A DNA stretch of 64,000 nucleotides from the NCBI GenBank assembly GCA_937896065.1, contig CALBLI010000060.1, positions 1 through 64,000 on the forward strand. The letters are read 5' to 3'. Positions 45,845-54,769 of the stretch are shown here, in pieces. A program made the position numbers and the translations under genes. Under the pieces are notes generated by a model. It saw nothing but the letters and a program-made list of their open reading frames with translations. It searched no databases and was not told where the DNA came from. The DNA comes from an uncultured Caryophanales bacterium (lineage in GTDB: Bacteria > Bacillota_I > Bacilli_A > RFN20 > CAG-288). Position 1 is the stretch's first letter. Each line of letters opens with the position of its first letter.

Positions 45845-46627
45845 TTAAAAATCATAGCTAAGGGACTCAATCACATCATTGCTTGATAAGATAGACTTAG
45901 CCCCTTCTTGAATCAAACTATTAGTCAAATCATCACCATCGCAAGAAACATTGCATGGCACTGATAGTATATCTTTACCATAATCTAATGCATATCTAAC
46001 AGTTGATGAAGTTCCACTTTTTATTTTGGCACCAGTTATAAGAAGTGATTTGCATGCACTTGCAAGGAGTCTATTTCTAAAAAGAAAATCTTCCTTTTTA
46101 GCAACATAATTGAGTGGATGCTCTGATAATACTAACCCATTACCAGATTTACAATATTCATATATTCCATTATTATCTTCAGGATAAGGATTATCAATTC
46201 CTGATGCAATTATTGAAATAACACCTGCATTCCTTTTCATAGCTTCAAGCATAGCTACTTGATCGATTCCTCTTGCCATACCAGAAACTATTGTGATTTT
46301 ATTATTACATTTATCTAATACTTCACCAACTATTTTTTTAGTCATGTCAATTTGATATTTATTAGGTTCTCTTGTGCCAATAACTGATAATCTTTTATTA
46401 CCATCAAGTAATGAAATATTTCCATAATAATATAAAAGAATAGGTGGTTTATGAATATGTTTGAATACCTTAGGAAACATTTCATCAAGAAGGGTTATAT
46501 AATTAGCTTTATTTGCTAAGGCATAGCTTTCACTAACTATTTCTTTTCTTTCAATCATCTTAATCATTTTTTCATAGTCACCATCACAATACATTGATAA
46601 TGCTAAAAGTTTTTCTCTAATATCCAT
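45845..46627 (-). CDS. dprA: DNA processing protein DprA (Smf)
   Basis: The 260-residue protein has an N-terminal helical part and the Rossmann-like DprA core: LSVIGTREPNKYQ near residue 87, IVSGMARGIDQVAMLEAM near residue 117, and SEHPLNYVAKKEDFLFRNRL near residue 172. DprA loads RecA onto incoming single-stranded DNA in natural transformation. The protein is shorter than Bacillus DprA, lacking the C-terminal winged helix. No other competence gene is in the window. It diverges from the restriction endonuclease gene. Confidence 0.92.
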   Translation of the reverse strand: MDIREKLLALSMYCDGDYEKMIKMIERKEIVSESYALANKANYITLLDEMFPKVFKHIHKPPILLYYYGNISLLDGNKRLSVIGTREPNKYQIDMTKKIVGEVLDKCNNKITIVSGMARGIDQVAMLEAMKRNAGVISIIASGIDNPYPEDNNGIYEYCKSGNGLVLSEHPLNYVAKKEDFLFRNRLLASACKSLLITGAKIKSGTSSTVRYALDYGKDILSVPCNVSCDGDDLTNSLIQEGAKSILSSNDVIESLSYDF

Positions 46628-46684
46628 ATATTTTCTCCTATCAATATTTATATGGCTTGAGAAAACAATTTTTCCAATTTAATA

Positions 46685-46712
46685 TTGTTTTAGCTCTCTA
46701 TTTACTTATAAT
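46685..46712 (+). promoter_or_regulatory. Putative promoter of the restriction endonuclease gene
   Basis: TTGTTT (46685-46690) and TATAAT (46707-46712) are separated by 16 bases. The start ATG 46733 has no clear Shine-Dalgarno, so translation could be weak. Confidence 0.45.
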
Positions 46713-46732
46713 AAAGTATTAGCAAACAACTT

Positions 46733-47554
46733 ATGAAAAATAAATGGCAACTACTTGAGCAAAACTCATATGAATATCTAATAAGCAAAATCAATGATTG
46801 CTTCGGTTTTACTTTTAATATATACAAAGAAGGTAACTTAAACAGTAATACTTCTGATATTAAAATTTCAAAGGATAATAACCTAATAACCTATATTGAA
46901 GTTAAAAGCCATACTTCACAAGCAGCACAATTTGTTTTGACATTTAATGATGGTAAATATGACTTTTCATTAAAAAATAAGTGCAATAGAAAATATTGTC
47001 AACCAATCATTGATTATTTAAATGAACATATTAATGAATATAGCGATATATCTAGTAAAGGCCTTTTGATTCCAATTAATCCTACTACATCCTATAAAAG
47101 GATTATTGATTATTATAAAAACGAAAAGAATGTTGATTTTATAATTACTGACGTCGATTCTAAAATGATACTTTTTGAAGTAGAAAATATTAAGAATTAT
47201 TTTCATGTTTTTTGTAACATTAGAAGGAAAAAGAGTGGAAGTAGAAAAATAAGCAAGAAATATATTGATGATTTAATAGCATATATTAAAAATAAGTATG
47301 ATATTGACAAGTATGAAATAATAAGTAATCATTTATACGTCAATTCTTCTAAAATTATAAAAAATGTTTATTTTAGTTTTAGCAAGTTTAACTGCTTTTT
47401 ATCATTAAAAGATTCAAATGTTAATAATTATAAATATGAAGCAAGAATGCTTTCAAATACAAATAACATCAATGTGATTTTCACATTAATATCAAAATGT
47501 AATACAAATGATGACTTTAATAAATTAATTAATTTATTAAAGTCTTATGTTTGA
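46733..47554 (+). CDS. Type II restriction endonuclease, HhaI-like (predicted GCGC)
   Basis: The 273-residue protein resembles R.HhaI as I remember it. It shares the PD-(D/E)xK-like core NTSDIKISKDNN...TYIEVKSHTSQAAQFVL, and KYDFSLKNK, then DYLNEHINEYSDISSKGLLIP, and NYFHVFCNIRRKKSGSRK. The cytosine methyltransferase next to it is of M.HhaI type. Family identity is strong; the exact cut site is inferred. The gene is tail-to-tail with the methyltransferase and overlaps it by 10 bases. The whole pair interrupts the conserved rnhB-dprA order. Confidence 0.83.
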   Translation: MKNKWQLLEQNSYEYLISKINDCFGFTFNIYKEGNLNSNTSDIKISKDNNLITYIEVKSHTSQAAQFVLTFNDGKYDFSLKNKCNRKYCQPIIDYLNEHINEYSDISSKGLLIPINPTTSYKRIIDYYKNEKNVDFIITDVDSKMILFEVENIKNYFHVFCNIRRKKSGSRKISKKYIDDLIAYIKNKYDIDKYEIISNHLYVNSSKIIKNVYFSFSKFNCFLSLKDSNVNNYKYEARMLSNTNNINVIFTLISKCNTNDDFNKLINLLKSYV

Positions 47555-48504
47555 TTTACATATTTTAGTACTTCTTTAAAGATAGATTTTAAAACAGGAA
47601 CTGCAACTGAATTTCCAAATTGTTTATATGCTTGGTTTGTATTTTGGCAAGGTTTAAATTCATCGGGAAATCCTTGCATTTTTCGACATTCATTGATGCT
47701 CAATTTTCTAACTTTATTATCGATTAAATATGCACCCGTTTTAGAAGCAGTTCCTCCACCTTGAGCAGATAAAGTGATTCCAAAACCATATGTACTATAT
47801 ACCCTATCTCCTTGACCACCTTTATTAATTGTTCCTATTCTTACAATTTTATCTTGTAATACTGGTTTATCTTCTTTGTTAAAAACTATTTTTTTATCGA
47901 TATATAATTTATTTTCAATATATTTTTTATCATCAAGAATATCAATAACATGAACTTTTTTATTTGCTTTTTTAGGAAACTCAAATTTATTAACATTTAA
48001 ATCCTTTCTAAAACATACAAAATAGACTCTTTTTCTATTTTGAGCAACTCCATAGTCACATGCATTTAAAACATCATAAAAAACATCATATCCTTCTTCT
48101 TTTAACATATCGGTCATCAATTTGATTGTATTATTATCATTATGTTTTGCTAAATTGGCCACATTTTCTAAAAAAATTATTTTTGGTTTCTTTTCTTTGA
48201 CTATTCTGATTATTTCAAAAAATAAAGTCCCTCTTGAATCATTAAAACCTAATTGCTTACCTGATATTGAAAAAGGTTGGCAAGGAAAACCAGCACATAA
48301 AACATCATGATCCATGATATCTTTTCCATCAATATTTCTTATGTCACCATATGGTATATCATTAAAATTATTTTTATATGTTTCCACGCAGTATTTATCT
48401 ATTTCAGATGAAAAAACACATTTCAAAGAAAATGAATTCAAAGCATATCTAAATCCACCAATCCCTGCAAATAAATCAATAAAAGTATTAAGTTTTCTTT
48501 CCAT
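47545..48504 (-). CDS. DNA (cytosine-5) methyltransferase, HhaI-like (predicted GCGC)
   Basis: The 319-residue protein has the m5C methyltransferase motifs: I DLFAGIGGFRYAL, IV GFPCQPFS (catalytic Cys near residue 72), VI FLENV, VIII QNRKRVYFVCF, IX/X MQGFPDEF and QFGNSVAVPVL. Its target-recognition region, NKGGQGDRVYSTYGFGITLS and AQGGGTASKTGAYL, matches that of M.HhaI (KGGQGERIYSTRGIAITLSAYGGG) closely, so GCGC is the likely site. It protects the host from the adjacent endonuclease. A TATAAT six bases before the ATG and no Shine-Dalgarno suggest a leaderless transcript. Confidence 0.93.
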   Translation of the reverse strand: MERKLNTFIDLFAGIGGFRYALNSFSLKCVFSSEIDKYCVETYKNNFNDIPYGDIRNIDGKDIMDHDVLCAGFPCQPFSISGKQLGFNDSRGTLFFEIIRIVKEKKPKIIFLENVANLAKHNDNNTIKLMTDMLKEEGYDVFYDVLNACDYGVAQNRKRVYFVCFRKDLNVNKFEFPKKANKKVHVIDILDDKKYIENKLYIDKKIVFNKEDKPVLQDKIVRIGTINKGGQGDRVYSTYGFGITLSAQGGGTASKTGAYLIDNKVRKLSINECRKMQGFPDEFKPCQNTNQAYKQFGNSVAVPVLKSIFKEVLKYVNQT

Positions 48505-48510
48505 GGTTAA

Positions 48511-48516
48511 ATTATA
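48511..48516 (-). promoter_or_regulatory. -10 box close to the methyltransferase start
   Basis: On the minus strand TATAAT (48516-48511) ends six bases before ATG 48504, so transcription should begin at about the A of the ATG, giving a leaderless mRNA. The -35 (TTTTAA, 17 bases away) is poor. Confidence 0.45.
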
Positions 48517-48533
48517 ATTTTTTTTGCACTATT

Positions 48534-49184
48534 TTAAAAGTCAAACAATTTGATTTCTTCTTCTTTATTTACAAGTGACTTTATCGGTTCAAAACTCAGT
48601 CTATGAACGCCTTTTATATATCCATATTTTTTGATAGCTTCAATATGTTTTTTAGTTCCATACCCTTTATTTTTATCAAACTCATAAGCAGGATATTTTA
48701 AAGATAATTCATTCATATAATCATCTCTTGTAACTTTTGCAAGTATTGATGCACACGCAACTGAAAATGATGTAGCATCACCTTTAGCAATCGATAAAAG
48801 CTTGATGTCTGATTTAATATTTAAATAGTCTGATATTAAAAATTCAGGTTTAACATTATTTTCAATTGCTAAATTTAATCCAATTTGCATTCCTTTTAAA
48901 TCAGCTTCCAGAATGTTGATCTCATCAATTGTCTTAACATCGACTAATTCAACATGATAAAAAAGTGAATTATCTTTGATCAAATTGAAAACTTCTCTTC
49001 TTTTTTTATCAGTTAATTTTTTTGAATCATTGATGATTTCATTGTTAAATTCTGGTTTTAATATAACAATTGCAGCTGAGACAGGTCCTGCTAGTGGTCC
49101 TCTCCCTGCCTCATCAAAGCCAGCTATATAAGTTATTTTATTTTCTTTTCTAACTCTATTATCAAAATCATATAATTTACTCAT
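48534..49184 (-). CDS. rnhB: Ribonuclease HII
   Basis: The 216-residue protein (from ATG 49184) has the RNase HII signature AGFDEAGRGPLAGPVSAAIV near residue 20, DSKKLTDKKR near residue 53, and the catalytic Asp/Glu in the ISDYLN, DATSFSVACASILAKVTRD and closing RLSFEPIK parts. It removes RNA from RNA-DNA hybrids and single ribonucleotides. Its start overlaps the rbgA end by 8 bases (longer TTG start at 49187 is possible). It continues the conserved rbgA-rnhB order. Confidence 0.95.
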   Translation of the reverse strand: MSKLYDFDNRVRKENKITYIAGFDEAGRGPLAGPVSAAIVILKPEFNNEIINDSKKLTDKKRREVFNLIKDNSLFYHVELVDVKTIDEINILEADLKGMQIGLNLAIENNVKPEFLISDYLNIKSDIKLLSIAKGDATSFSVACASILAKVTRDDYMNELSLKYPAYEFDKNKGYGTKKHIEAIKKYGYIKGVHRLSFEPIKSLVNKEEEIKLFDF

Positions 49185-50028
49185 CAAAGGAAATCCTACC
49201 TATGTAACCATTTCTGAAATCTTTTAAAAGCAGATCACGTGCTCTTTCAATATCAATCACATTATTTAGCAAATAAAAATTACGATTTTTAGAAATCCGC
49301 ATGAGAATTTCCTCATTGTTTTTATTTAAATCATCAATGAGTGAATATTTTTCAATTAGCAATGTTGGAAATTTGTTTTTTAAAAAATCAAGAACAAAAT
49401 CACTTAAATTGACTTTGTTAAAATTTTCAATTTTTAAAGAACCAATTGAAGCTAATATATATGCCAAATTTTTATCTTCATAATTAGGAGATAGGATTCC
49501 TGGAGTATCGTAGATTTCAACATATTTACTCACTTGTATTAATGTCTCGGCTCTTGTCTTACCAGGCTTATTTTCAACCTGTGCTTTATATTTTTTACAT
49601 AAAGAGTTGATGAGAGTTGATTTACCAACATTTGGTATTCCTAAAATCATGTATCTCTTTTTAGTTATTGGGAAACCTAGTTTTAAAAATTTTTCATCTT
49701 TTTTTGACTTTATTGAATTCAAATAATTAGTCAATTTTTGACAATCAGATACATTTCTTACGTCGAGTTTATAAACAGTAAATCCTTTGTTTTTTAAATA
49801 ACTAACTTGCCTATCAACATTTGAAATAGAAGCTATATCACTTTTAGTCAACACAGCTATTTTGATTTTATTATTGATCAAAGAATCTAAATTAATGGGA
49901 AATGATGCATTTATAGCTCTAGCATCAATAACTTCAATAATGCCATCACAATCTTTAATTTTATTTGATATTTCCCTGAGGGCCTTTTGCATATGCCCAG
50001 GAAAATAATGTATATCATTTATTGCCAT
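49177..50028 (-). CDS. rbgA: Ribosome biogenesis GTPase RbgA (YlqF)
   Basis: The 283-residue GTPase is circularly permuted: the G4 motif (VLTKSD near residue 59) precedes G1 (GIPNVGKST near residue 132), then G2/switch (GKTRAE near residue 157) and G3 (DTPGIL near residue 173). It begins FPGHMQKALREI, the YlqF start. RbgA completes the 50S subunit. It is first of the rbgA-rnhB group and overlaps rnhB. Confidence 0.95.
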   Translation of the reverse strand: MAINDIHYFPGHMQKALREISNKIKDCDGIIEVIDARAINASFPINLDSLINNKIKIAVLTKSDIASISNVDRQVSYLKNKGFTVYKLDVRNVSDCQKLTNYLNSIKSKKDEKFLKLGFPITKKRYMILGIPNVGKSTLINSLCKKYKAQVENKPGKTRAETLIQVSKYVEIYDTPGILSPNYEDKNLAYILASIGSLKIENFNKVNLSDFVLDFLKNKFPTLLIEKYSLIDDLNKNNEEILMRISKNRNFYLLNNVIDIERARDLLLKDFRNGYIGRISFDE

Positions 50029-50033
50029 TTTAA

Positions 50034-50543
50034 TTAATCTTCTAAAAAATTTAAATCTATGTCTTTTATATTATCTTCAATTAAATAAGGCATTTCAGTA
50101 TGAATAGATGCATCTTTTGAAATCGTAGATAATGGTAAGATGCGATATGTCATTTCACCTTGTGAAAGAATAGTTCCATCAAGAAGATAAATAAAAGCAT
50201 CTGCTTTCAAAAAATTAGAATTAGAATAAGTAACTACTCCTCTTGCAATCAAATCTTCATCATATGGAACAGGTTTTCTATATTTAACTTTTAAATCCAT
50301 TGTAACGCCAAAACCTTCTTTACCATATGACCACAATGCACGAAAACCAAGCTCATCAAGCATAGCAGTTATTATTCCACCATGGACTCTGCCAGGAAAA
50401 GATTGATTATATTTATTGAATTTAAATAATGAGACCGTGCTTTTATCTTCCATCGAATAAAATTGAGCTTTTAATCCCATCTCATTATCAAGCCCACAGA
50501 TAAAGCACATTCTGGAATTTCTTTGTTTTTCAACTACTTTCAT
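50034..50543 (-). CDS. Hotdog-fold thioesterase (PaaI-like)
   Basis: The 169-residue protein has CFICGLDNEMGL near residue 13, the helix motif HGGIITAMLDELGFRALWS near residue 54 with the catalytic-type Asp/Glu, and KYRKPVPYDEDLIARG near residue 90. This matches the PaaI/4HBT group that hydrolyses acyl-CoA. Substrate unknown. A GGAGG precedes ATG 50543. It is five bases before rbgA and one base after the next small gene, so probably in one unit. Confidence 0.83.
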   Translation of the reverse strand: MKVVEKQRNSRMCFICGLDNEMGLKAQFYSMEDKSTVSLFKFNKYNQSFPGRVHGGIITAMLDELGFRALWSYGKEGFGVTMDLKVKYRKPVPYDEDLIARGVVTYSNSNFLKADAFIYLLDGTILSQGEMTYRILPLSTISKDASIHTEMPYLIEDNIKDIDLNFLED

Positions 50544-50897
50544 TTAATCCTCCACTATTAAAAAATTAGCATCTTTATATTGTCTAAATAAAAAATAATC
50601 TATTTTAGAAGGTAAAACATTGACCAAACTTTTATGAATACCATCAATAAACATATTATTTGAGATAAAATCACTATCAATTGAAATCGTATTGATTGTT
50701 AATTCTAAATGACTTTTATTTGATAAAACCGGCAAAATATTTATAGATAAATCAACTTTACAAGTTGAAGAATAAAGTGAGAGTTCTCTTCTTATTCTAT
50801 TTTCTATTTGATTAGATGATTCAAGTGTATATTTTTTTATATCTTCACTTTTTATATAAATATTTATCGATAATAGCATGTATTTTTCTTCATTCAT
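50544..50897 (-). CDS. Small uncharacterised protein
   Basis: This is a 117-residue soluble protein with mixed alpha/beta pattern, starting MNEEKYMLLSINIYIKSEDI and ending KDANFLIVED. An AGGTG site precedes the ATG. It directly precedes the thioesterase gene and diverges from alaS. No family recognised. Confidence 0.5.
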   Translation of the reverse strand: MNEEKYMLLSINIYIKSEDIKKYTLESSNQIENRIRRELSLYSSTCKVDLSINILPVLSNKSHLELTINTISIDSDFISNNMFIDGIHKSLVNVLPSKIDYFLFRQYKDANFLIVED

Positions 50898-51016
50898 ATT
50901 TCACCTACTTTGTTATATTTAAATTATTAATTTAAATATTTGCCACGATTTCTATATATAATACTATATTTTAATATAAAAATTAACTATAATTAAAGAT
51001 TGTTGAGGTGTTATAT

Positions 51017-53620
51017 ATGAAGAAATTAACTAGTGATGAAATAAGAGATATATGGTTAAACTTTTTTAAAGAGAAAGGCCATTACATTGAGCCTTCAGCT
51101 TCATTAATTCCAAATAATGATCCTACATTACTGTGGATTAATGCTGGTGTTGCTGCTTTAAAAAAATATTTTGATGGTACTTTAACTCCTAAGCATAGAA
51201 GAATAACTAATGCTCAAAAATGTATTAGAACTAACGATATTGATAATGTCGGCTATACAAGTAGACACCATACTTTCTTTGAAATGATGGGTAATTTTTC
51301 TATTGGCGATTATTTTAGAAATGAAGTTATACCATGGGCCTATGAGCTTTTAACTAGTGATAAATATTACGGTCTTGATAAAGACAAATTATACATAACA
51401 TATTATCCTGATGATTTAGAAACATATAAATTATGGACTTCACTTGGTATCAGAAAAGAAAACATGGTCGCTTCTAAATCCAACTTTTGGGAAATTGGTG
51501 AAGGTCCATGCGGTCCTGATACTGAAATCAATTATGATCGCGGCGAAAAATATGATCCTAAGCATTTAGGGATCAAGCTTCTTGAAGAAGATTTAGATAA
51601 TGATAGATATATTGAATTATGGAATATTGTTTTCTCTCAATATAACTCAGAACCAGGTAAAAAAAGAAGTGAATATAAACTACTTCCTCAAAAAAACATC
51701 GATACTGGTGCAGGTCTTGAACGCTTTGCTTGTATCATGCAGGGTGTTGAAACAAATTTTGACACTGATTTATTCATGCCTTATATCAAAGAGATTGAAA
51801 AGAAAGCAAATTGCAAATATGAAGATAATAAATTAGCTTATAGGGTCATTGCTGATCATATCAGATCACTTACCTTTGCTTTAGCAGATGGTGCTATGTT
51901 TTCAAATGAAGGTAGAGGTTATGTTTTAAAAAGACTTTTAAGACGTGCAAGTAGATACGCACAAGTATTAGGTTTAAAAACTGGTGATTTAGCAAAACTT
52001 GTGCCATCTGTTGTCAAAAATATGTCACATTTTTATCCATATTTAAAAGATAATGAAGAAAGAGTATCTAAAATGATACTTCAAGAAGAAAACAAATTTG
52101 CAGTCACTTTAAAAACTGGTGAAAAATTACTTGCTGATTATTTAAAAAAATCACCAACTTTACTTTCAGCTGAGGATGCTTTTAAATTATCTGATACTTA
52201 CGGTTTCCCATTTGAACTATCAAAAGAAATTGCTATGGAACATGGTGCTGAAGTTGATGAGGAAGGCTATAAGAAACTTCTTGAAAAATCAAAAGAATTA
52301 GCAAGAAGTTCTCGTAAAAATGAACAGTCGTTTGGTCTACAAGAAAAGGATTTAATTGAATTTGTAACTCCTAGTGAATACACCTATGAAGATAAAATAA
52401 TTAAAAGTGAAGTCATTGGTATATTCAAAGATGGAAAGAAAGTTAATGAAATTGATAGCTATGGTGATGTAGCTTTTAAATTAACTAATTTCTATGCTGA
52501 AATGGGTGGTGAAGTAGCAGACGTAGGATATATTAAAAATAAAGACTGTGAAGCCAAAGTTACAATGGTAAAAAAGGCAAATCATGGTCAACATCTTCTT
52601 CATGTCGAGGTCTTATATGGGATAGTCAAAGTTGGTGATGAATTTTCTCAAGAACCAGATTTCAAAATCAGAGAAATGGTTAAGAAAAATCACTCAGCTA
52701 CTCATATTTTGCAAAAAGCTTTGCAAGATATCTTAGATCCTAATATTCATCAAGAAGGTGCTTATTATGATGATAAACTTTTAAGATTAGATTTTAATTA
52801 CCCTAGTAAACTAACTGATGAACAATTAAGGCAAATTGAAGATACTGTCAATAAGCAAATTTCAAATGGTTTAAATGTCAAAATAGAAATTATGAATAAA
52901 GAAGATGCTCTAAAAATGAACGCAATGCATTTATTTAATGAAAAGTATGGTGACAAAGTTAGAGTTGTGTCAATTGGTTCTTATTCAATTGAATTTTGTG
53001 GTGGATTACATGTTAGTAATTCTAAAGATATTCAATTATTTGTAATCGATTCAGAGCAAGCAATTTCAGCTGGTGTTAGAAGAATAACCGCATATACTGG
53101 TTTAAACGCTTATGAATATTTAAAAGAAAAAGAAAATAATTTAAATGATATTGCTTCTCTACTTAAATTAACTTCTACAAAAGGTGTCAAAGAAAAACTA
53201 AAAGAAGTATTATCTTCACTCGATGAAAGTAAAAAACAACTTAAGGTACTTGAAGAAAAAATTGCAAATTCACAATTAGATTCAATTAAAGATAACATTG
53301 TTGACTTTAATGGTTATAATCTACTTGCTGCTAAACTTAATAATTTAAATCATCAACAAGAAGAAAGCATCACTAATAACTTGTTAAATACATATAAAAA
53401 ATTAATTATTTTCTTTGCTGTTAAAAATGGTTTGAAATATGATTTAGTCATTGCAAGAAGCAAAGATTTAACTTCATTAAAAGCTGGTGATATCATGAGA
53501 AATGTCGCTAAAACTTTAGATGGTAGAGGCGGCGGAAAAGATGATGTGGCTTTTGGTGGAAGTAGTTCTATTGATAAATTTGATGATGCAGTTAATGAAA
53601 TTAAAAAATTCTTAAAATGA
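51017..53620 (+). CDS. alaS: Alanyl-tRNA synthetase
   Basis: The start is ATG 51017, six bases after GAGGTG. The 867-residue enzyme has the class II core (SASLIPNNDPTLLWINAGVA; RITNAQKCIRTNDIDNVGYT; HHTFFEMMGNFSIGDYF), a middle tRNA-recognition part and the editing domain with HSATHILQKAL near residue 560 and the zinc-binding FCGGLHVSNSKDI near residue 665. The C-terminal domain ends GGRGGGKDDVAFGGSSS. It charges tRNA-Ala and clears misacylated Ser/Gly. No T-box leader is present; TATAAT elements lie at 50957 and 50988. It overlaps ruvX by four bases. Confidence 0.97.
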   Translation: MKKLTSDEIRDIWLNFFKEKGHYIEPSASLIPNNDPTLLWINAGVAALKKYFDGTLTPKHRRITNAQKCIRTNDIDNVGYTSRHHTFFEMMGNFSIGDYFRNEVIPWAYELLTSDKYYGLDKDKLYITYYPDDLETYKLWTSLGIRKENMVASKSNFWEIGEGPCGPDTEINYDRGEKYDPKHLGIKLLEEDLDNDRYIELWNIVFSQYNSEPGKKRSEYKLLPQKNIDTGAGLERFACIMQGVETNFDTDLFMPYIKEIEKKANCKYEDNKLAYRVIADHIRSLTFALADGAMFSNEGRGYVLKRLLRRASRYAQVLGLKTGDLAKLVPSVVKNMSHFYPYLKDNEERVSKMILQEENKFAVTLKTGEKLLADYLKKSPTLLSAEDAFKLSDTYGFPFELSKEIAMEHGAEVDEEGYKKLLEKSKELARSSRKNEQSFGLQEKDLIEFVTPSEYTYEDKIIKSEVIGIFKDGKKVNEIDSYGDVAFKLTNFYAEMGGEVADVGYIKNKDCEAKVTMVKKANHGQHLLHVEVLYGIVKVGDEFSQEPDFKIREMVKKNHSATHILQKALQDILDPNIHQEGAYYDDKLLRLDFNYPSKLTDEQLRQIEDTVNKQISNGLNVKIEIMNKEDALKMNAMHLFNEKYGDKVRVVSIGSYSIEFCGGLHVSNSKDIQLFVIDSEQAISAGVRRITAYTGLNAYEYLKEKENNLNDIASLLKLTSTKGVKEKLKEVLSSLDESKKQLKVLEEKIANSQLDSIKDNIVDFNGYNLLAAKLNNLNHQQEESITNNLLNTYKKLIIFFAVKNGLKYDLVIARSKDLTSLKAGDIMRNVAKTLDGRGGGKDDVAFGGSSSIDKFDDAVNEIKKFLK

Positions 53621-54045
53621 TTGAAAATATATTAGCGATTGATTTAGGCAGAAAAACAATGGGAGTAGCAATTTCAAGAACTGGTAGTTATATAACTCCC
53701 ATTGCTAATCCTGAATTTGACTTAGATTCGTATGATGAAAACATTGAATATTTAAAAGATCTTTTTAACGAGGAAAAAGTTGAACATATTGTAATTGGTT
53801 ATCCTCTTTATCCAAGCGGTGATCCATGTAAAATGACGCCTATTGTTGATAAATTCATTTTGCTTCTTAACGAGAATTTTCCTGATATAGATGTCATAAA
53901 ACAAGATGAAAGAGAGTCAACTAAAGACGCTTCATCATATCTATCAAGAAACGGCTATAATATGAAAAAGCAAAAAAATATGATAGACATGGCTGCTGCT
54001 TGTGTCATTTTAGAAAGATATTTGACTAAAATTGGTCAAATGTAA
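53617..54045 (+). CDS. ruvX: Putative pre-16S rRNA nuclease / Holliday junction resolvase (YqgF/RuvX)
   Basis: The 142-residue RNase H-fold protein has AIDLGRKTMGVAIS at the start, VIGYPLYPSGDPCKMT around residue 60 and a closing DERESTKDAS and DMAAACVILE with acidic residues. It is cotranscribed with alaS by a four-base overlap, as in many Firmicutes. The family acts in 16S rRNA 5'-end maturation. About 125 bases follow with no gene seen. Confidence 0.93.
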   Translation: MIENILAIDLGRKTMGVAISRTGSYITPIANPEFDLDSYDENIEYLKDLFNEEKVEHIVIGYPLYPSGDPCKMTPIVDKFILLLNENFPDIDVIKQDERESTKDASSYLSRNGYNMKKQKNMIDMAAACVILERYLTKIGQM

Positions 54046-54171
54046 TTATGGTAAATTTAAAATAAGAGCAACAAGTGAGATAACAAAATATACAATTGAA
54101 TGGAATAAAGAAGCGTAATTTAACGATTTTATATTGATATCTCAAAAAAATTCACATTCATAACTAATATA

Positions 54172-54336
54172 TCAGTATTTTTTATTAAAAAATTCAAAAT
54201 ATATTGTTATGAATGCAATGATTGAAAATAATAAAATTAATAATCTATATAATGAATTCATATTAAAACCAATATGAGCTCCACCAGTAGCCAATGTTAG
54301 CAGTGAACCTTGATTTTTTGTTTTTCTATATATCAT
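54172..54336 (-). CDS. Small single-pass membrane protein
   Basis: A GGGAG (on the minus strand, 54346-54342) lies five bases before ATG 54336, giving 54 residues; longer starts at 54348 and 54384 are possible. It has a Lys/Arg start, a TLATGGAHIGFNM segment and a C-terminal membrane helix (LLILLFSIIAFITIYFEFF). It lies 14 bases after the GNAT gene. Function unknown. Confidence 0.45.
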   Translation of the reverse strand: MIYRKTKNQGSLLTLATGGAHIGFNMNSLYRLLILLFSIIAFITIYFEFFNKKY

Positions 54337-54350
54337 TTGTGCTCCCATCA

Positions 54351-54767
54351 CTATATTTTCTTCTTCATCCAGATATGTGGGCAACCTTGATCATCTTCAA
54401 TTTCACCATACTTTGTATATCCACACGCATTATAAAATCCAATTGCTCTACATTGTGCATGGAGTTTAATATATTCGCCGCCCATCTCTTTTACATATTT
54501 TTCAGCTTCTTTTAGCATTACTTTTCCAATATTTTGACCACGATATTTTTTTATTACTGCCAATCTTCCTAAAATATATATTTTACTTTCATCGCTTTTA
54601 AATACACGACAAGTTGCAACATATTCATCATTATCATACATAACAAAATGAGTAGCTATTTTATCAATGTCATCAAATTCATCGCTAAACTTTTGTTCGT
54701 CAACAAATACAGTTTTTCTAATTGTTATAGCATCGTTGTTTAAATAATTATATTTTTTTAATTCCAT
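54351..54767 (-). CDS. GNAT acetyltransferase (ElaA-like)
   Basis: The 138-residue protein has the GNAT acetyl-CoA motif LGRLAVIKKYRGQNIGKVML near residue 68, ATHFVMYDNDEYVATCRVF before it, and the closing HAQCRAIGFYNACGYTKYGE with the ElaA/YjaB-like end DQGCPHIWMKKKI. Acetyl acceptor unknown. It follows the ABC exporter genes on the same strand after two bases, and the small membrane gene follows it. Confidence 0.85.
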   Translation of the reverse strand: MELKKYNYLNNDAITIRKTVFVDEQKFSDEFDDIDKIATHFVMYDNDEYVATCRVFKSDESKIYILGRLAVIKKYRGQNIGKVMLKEAEKYVKEMGGEYIKLHAQCRAIGFYNACGYTKYGEIEDDQGCPHIWMKKKI

Positions 54768-54769
54768 AT

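Noticed and set aside
50898..51016. T-box or other riboswitch before alaS
   Set aside because: The gap is only about 120 bases, and no T-box motif or stem set is seen.
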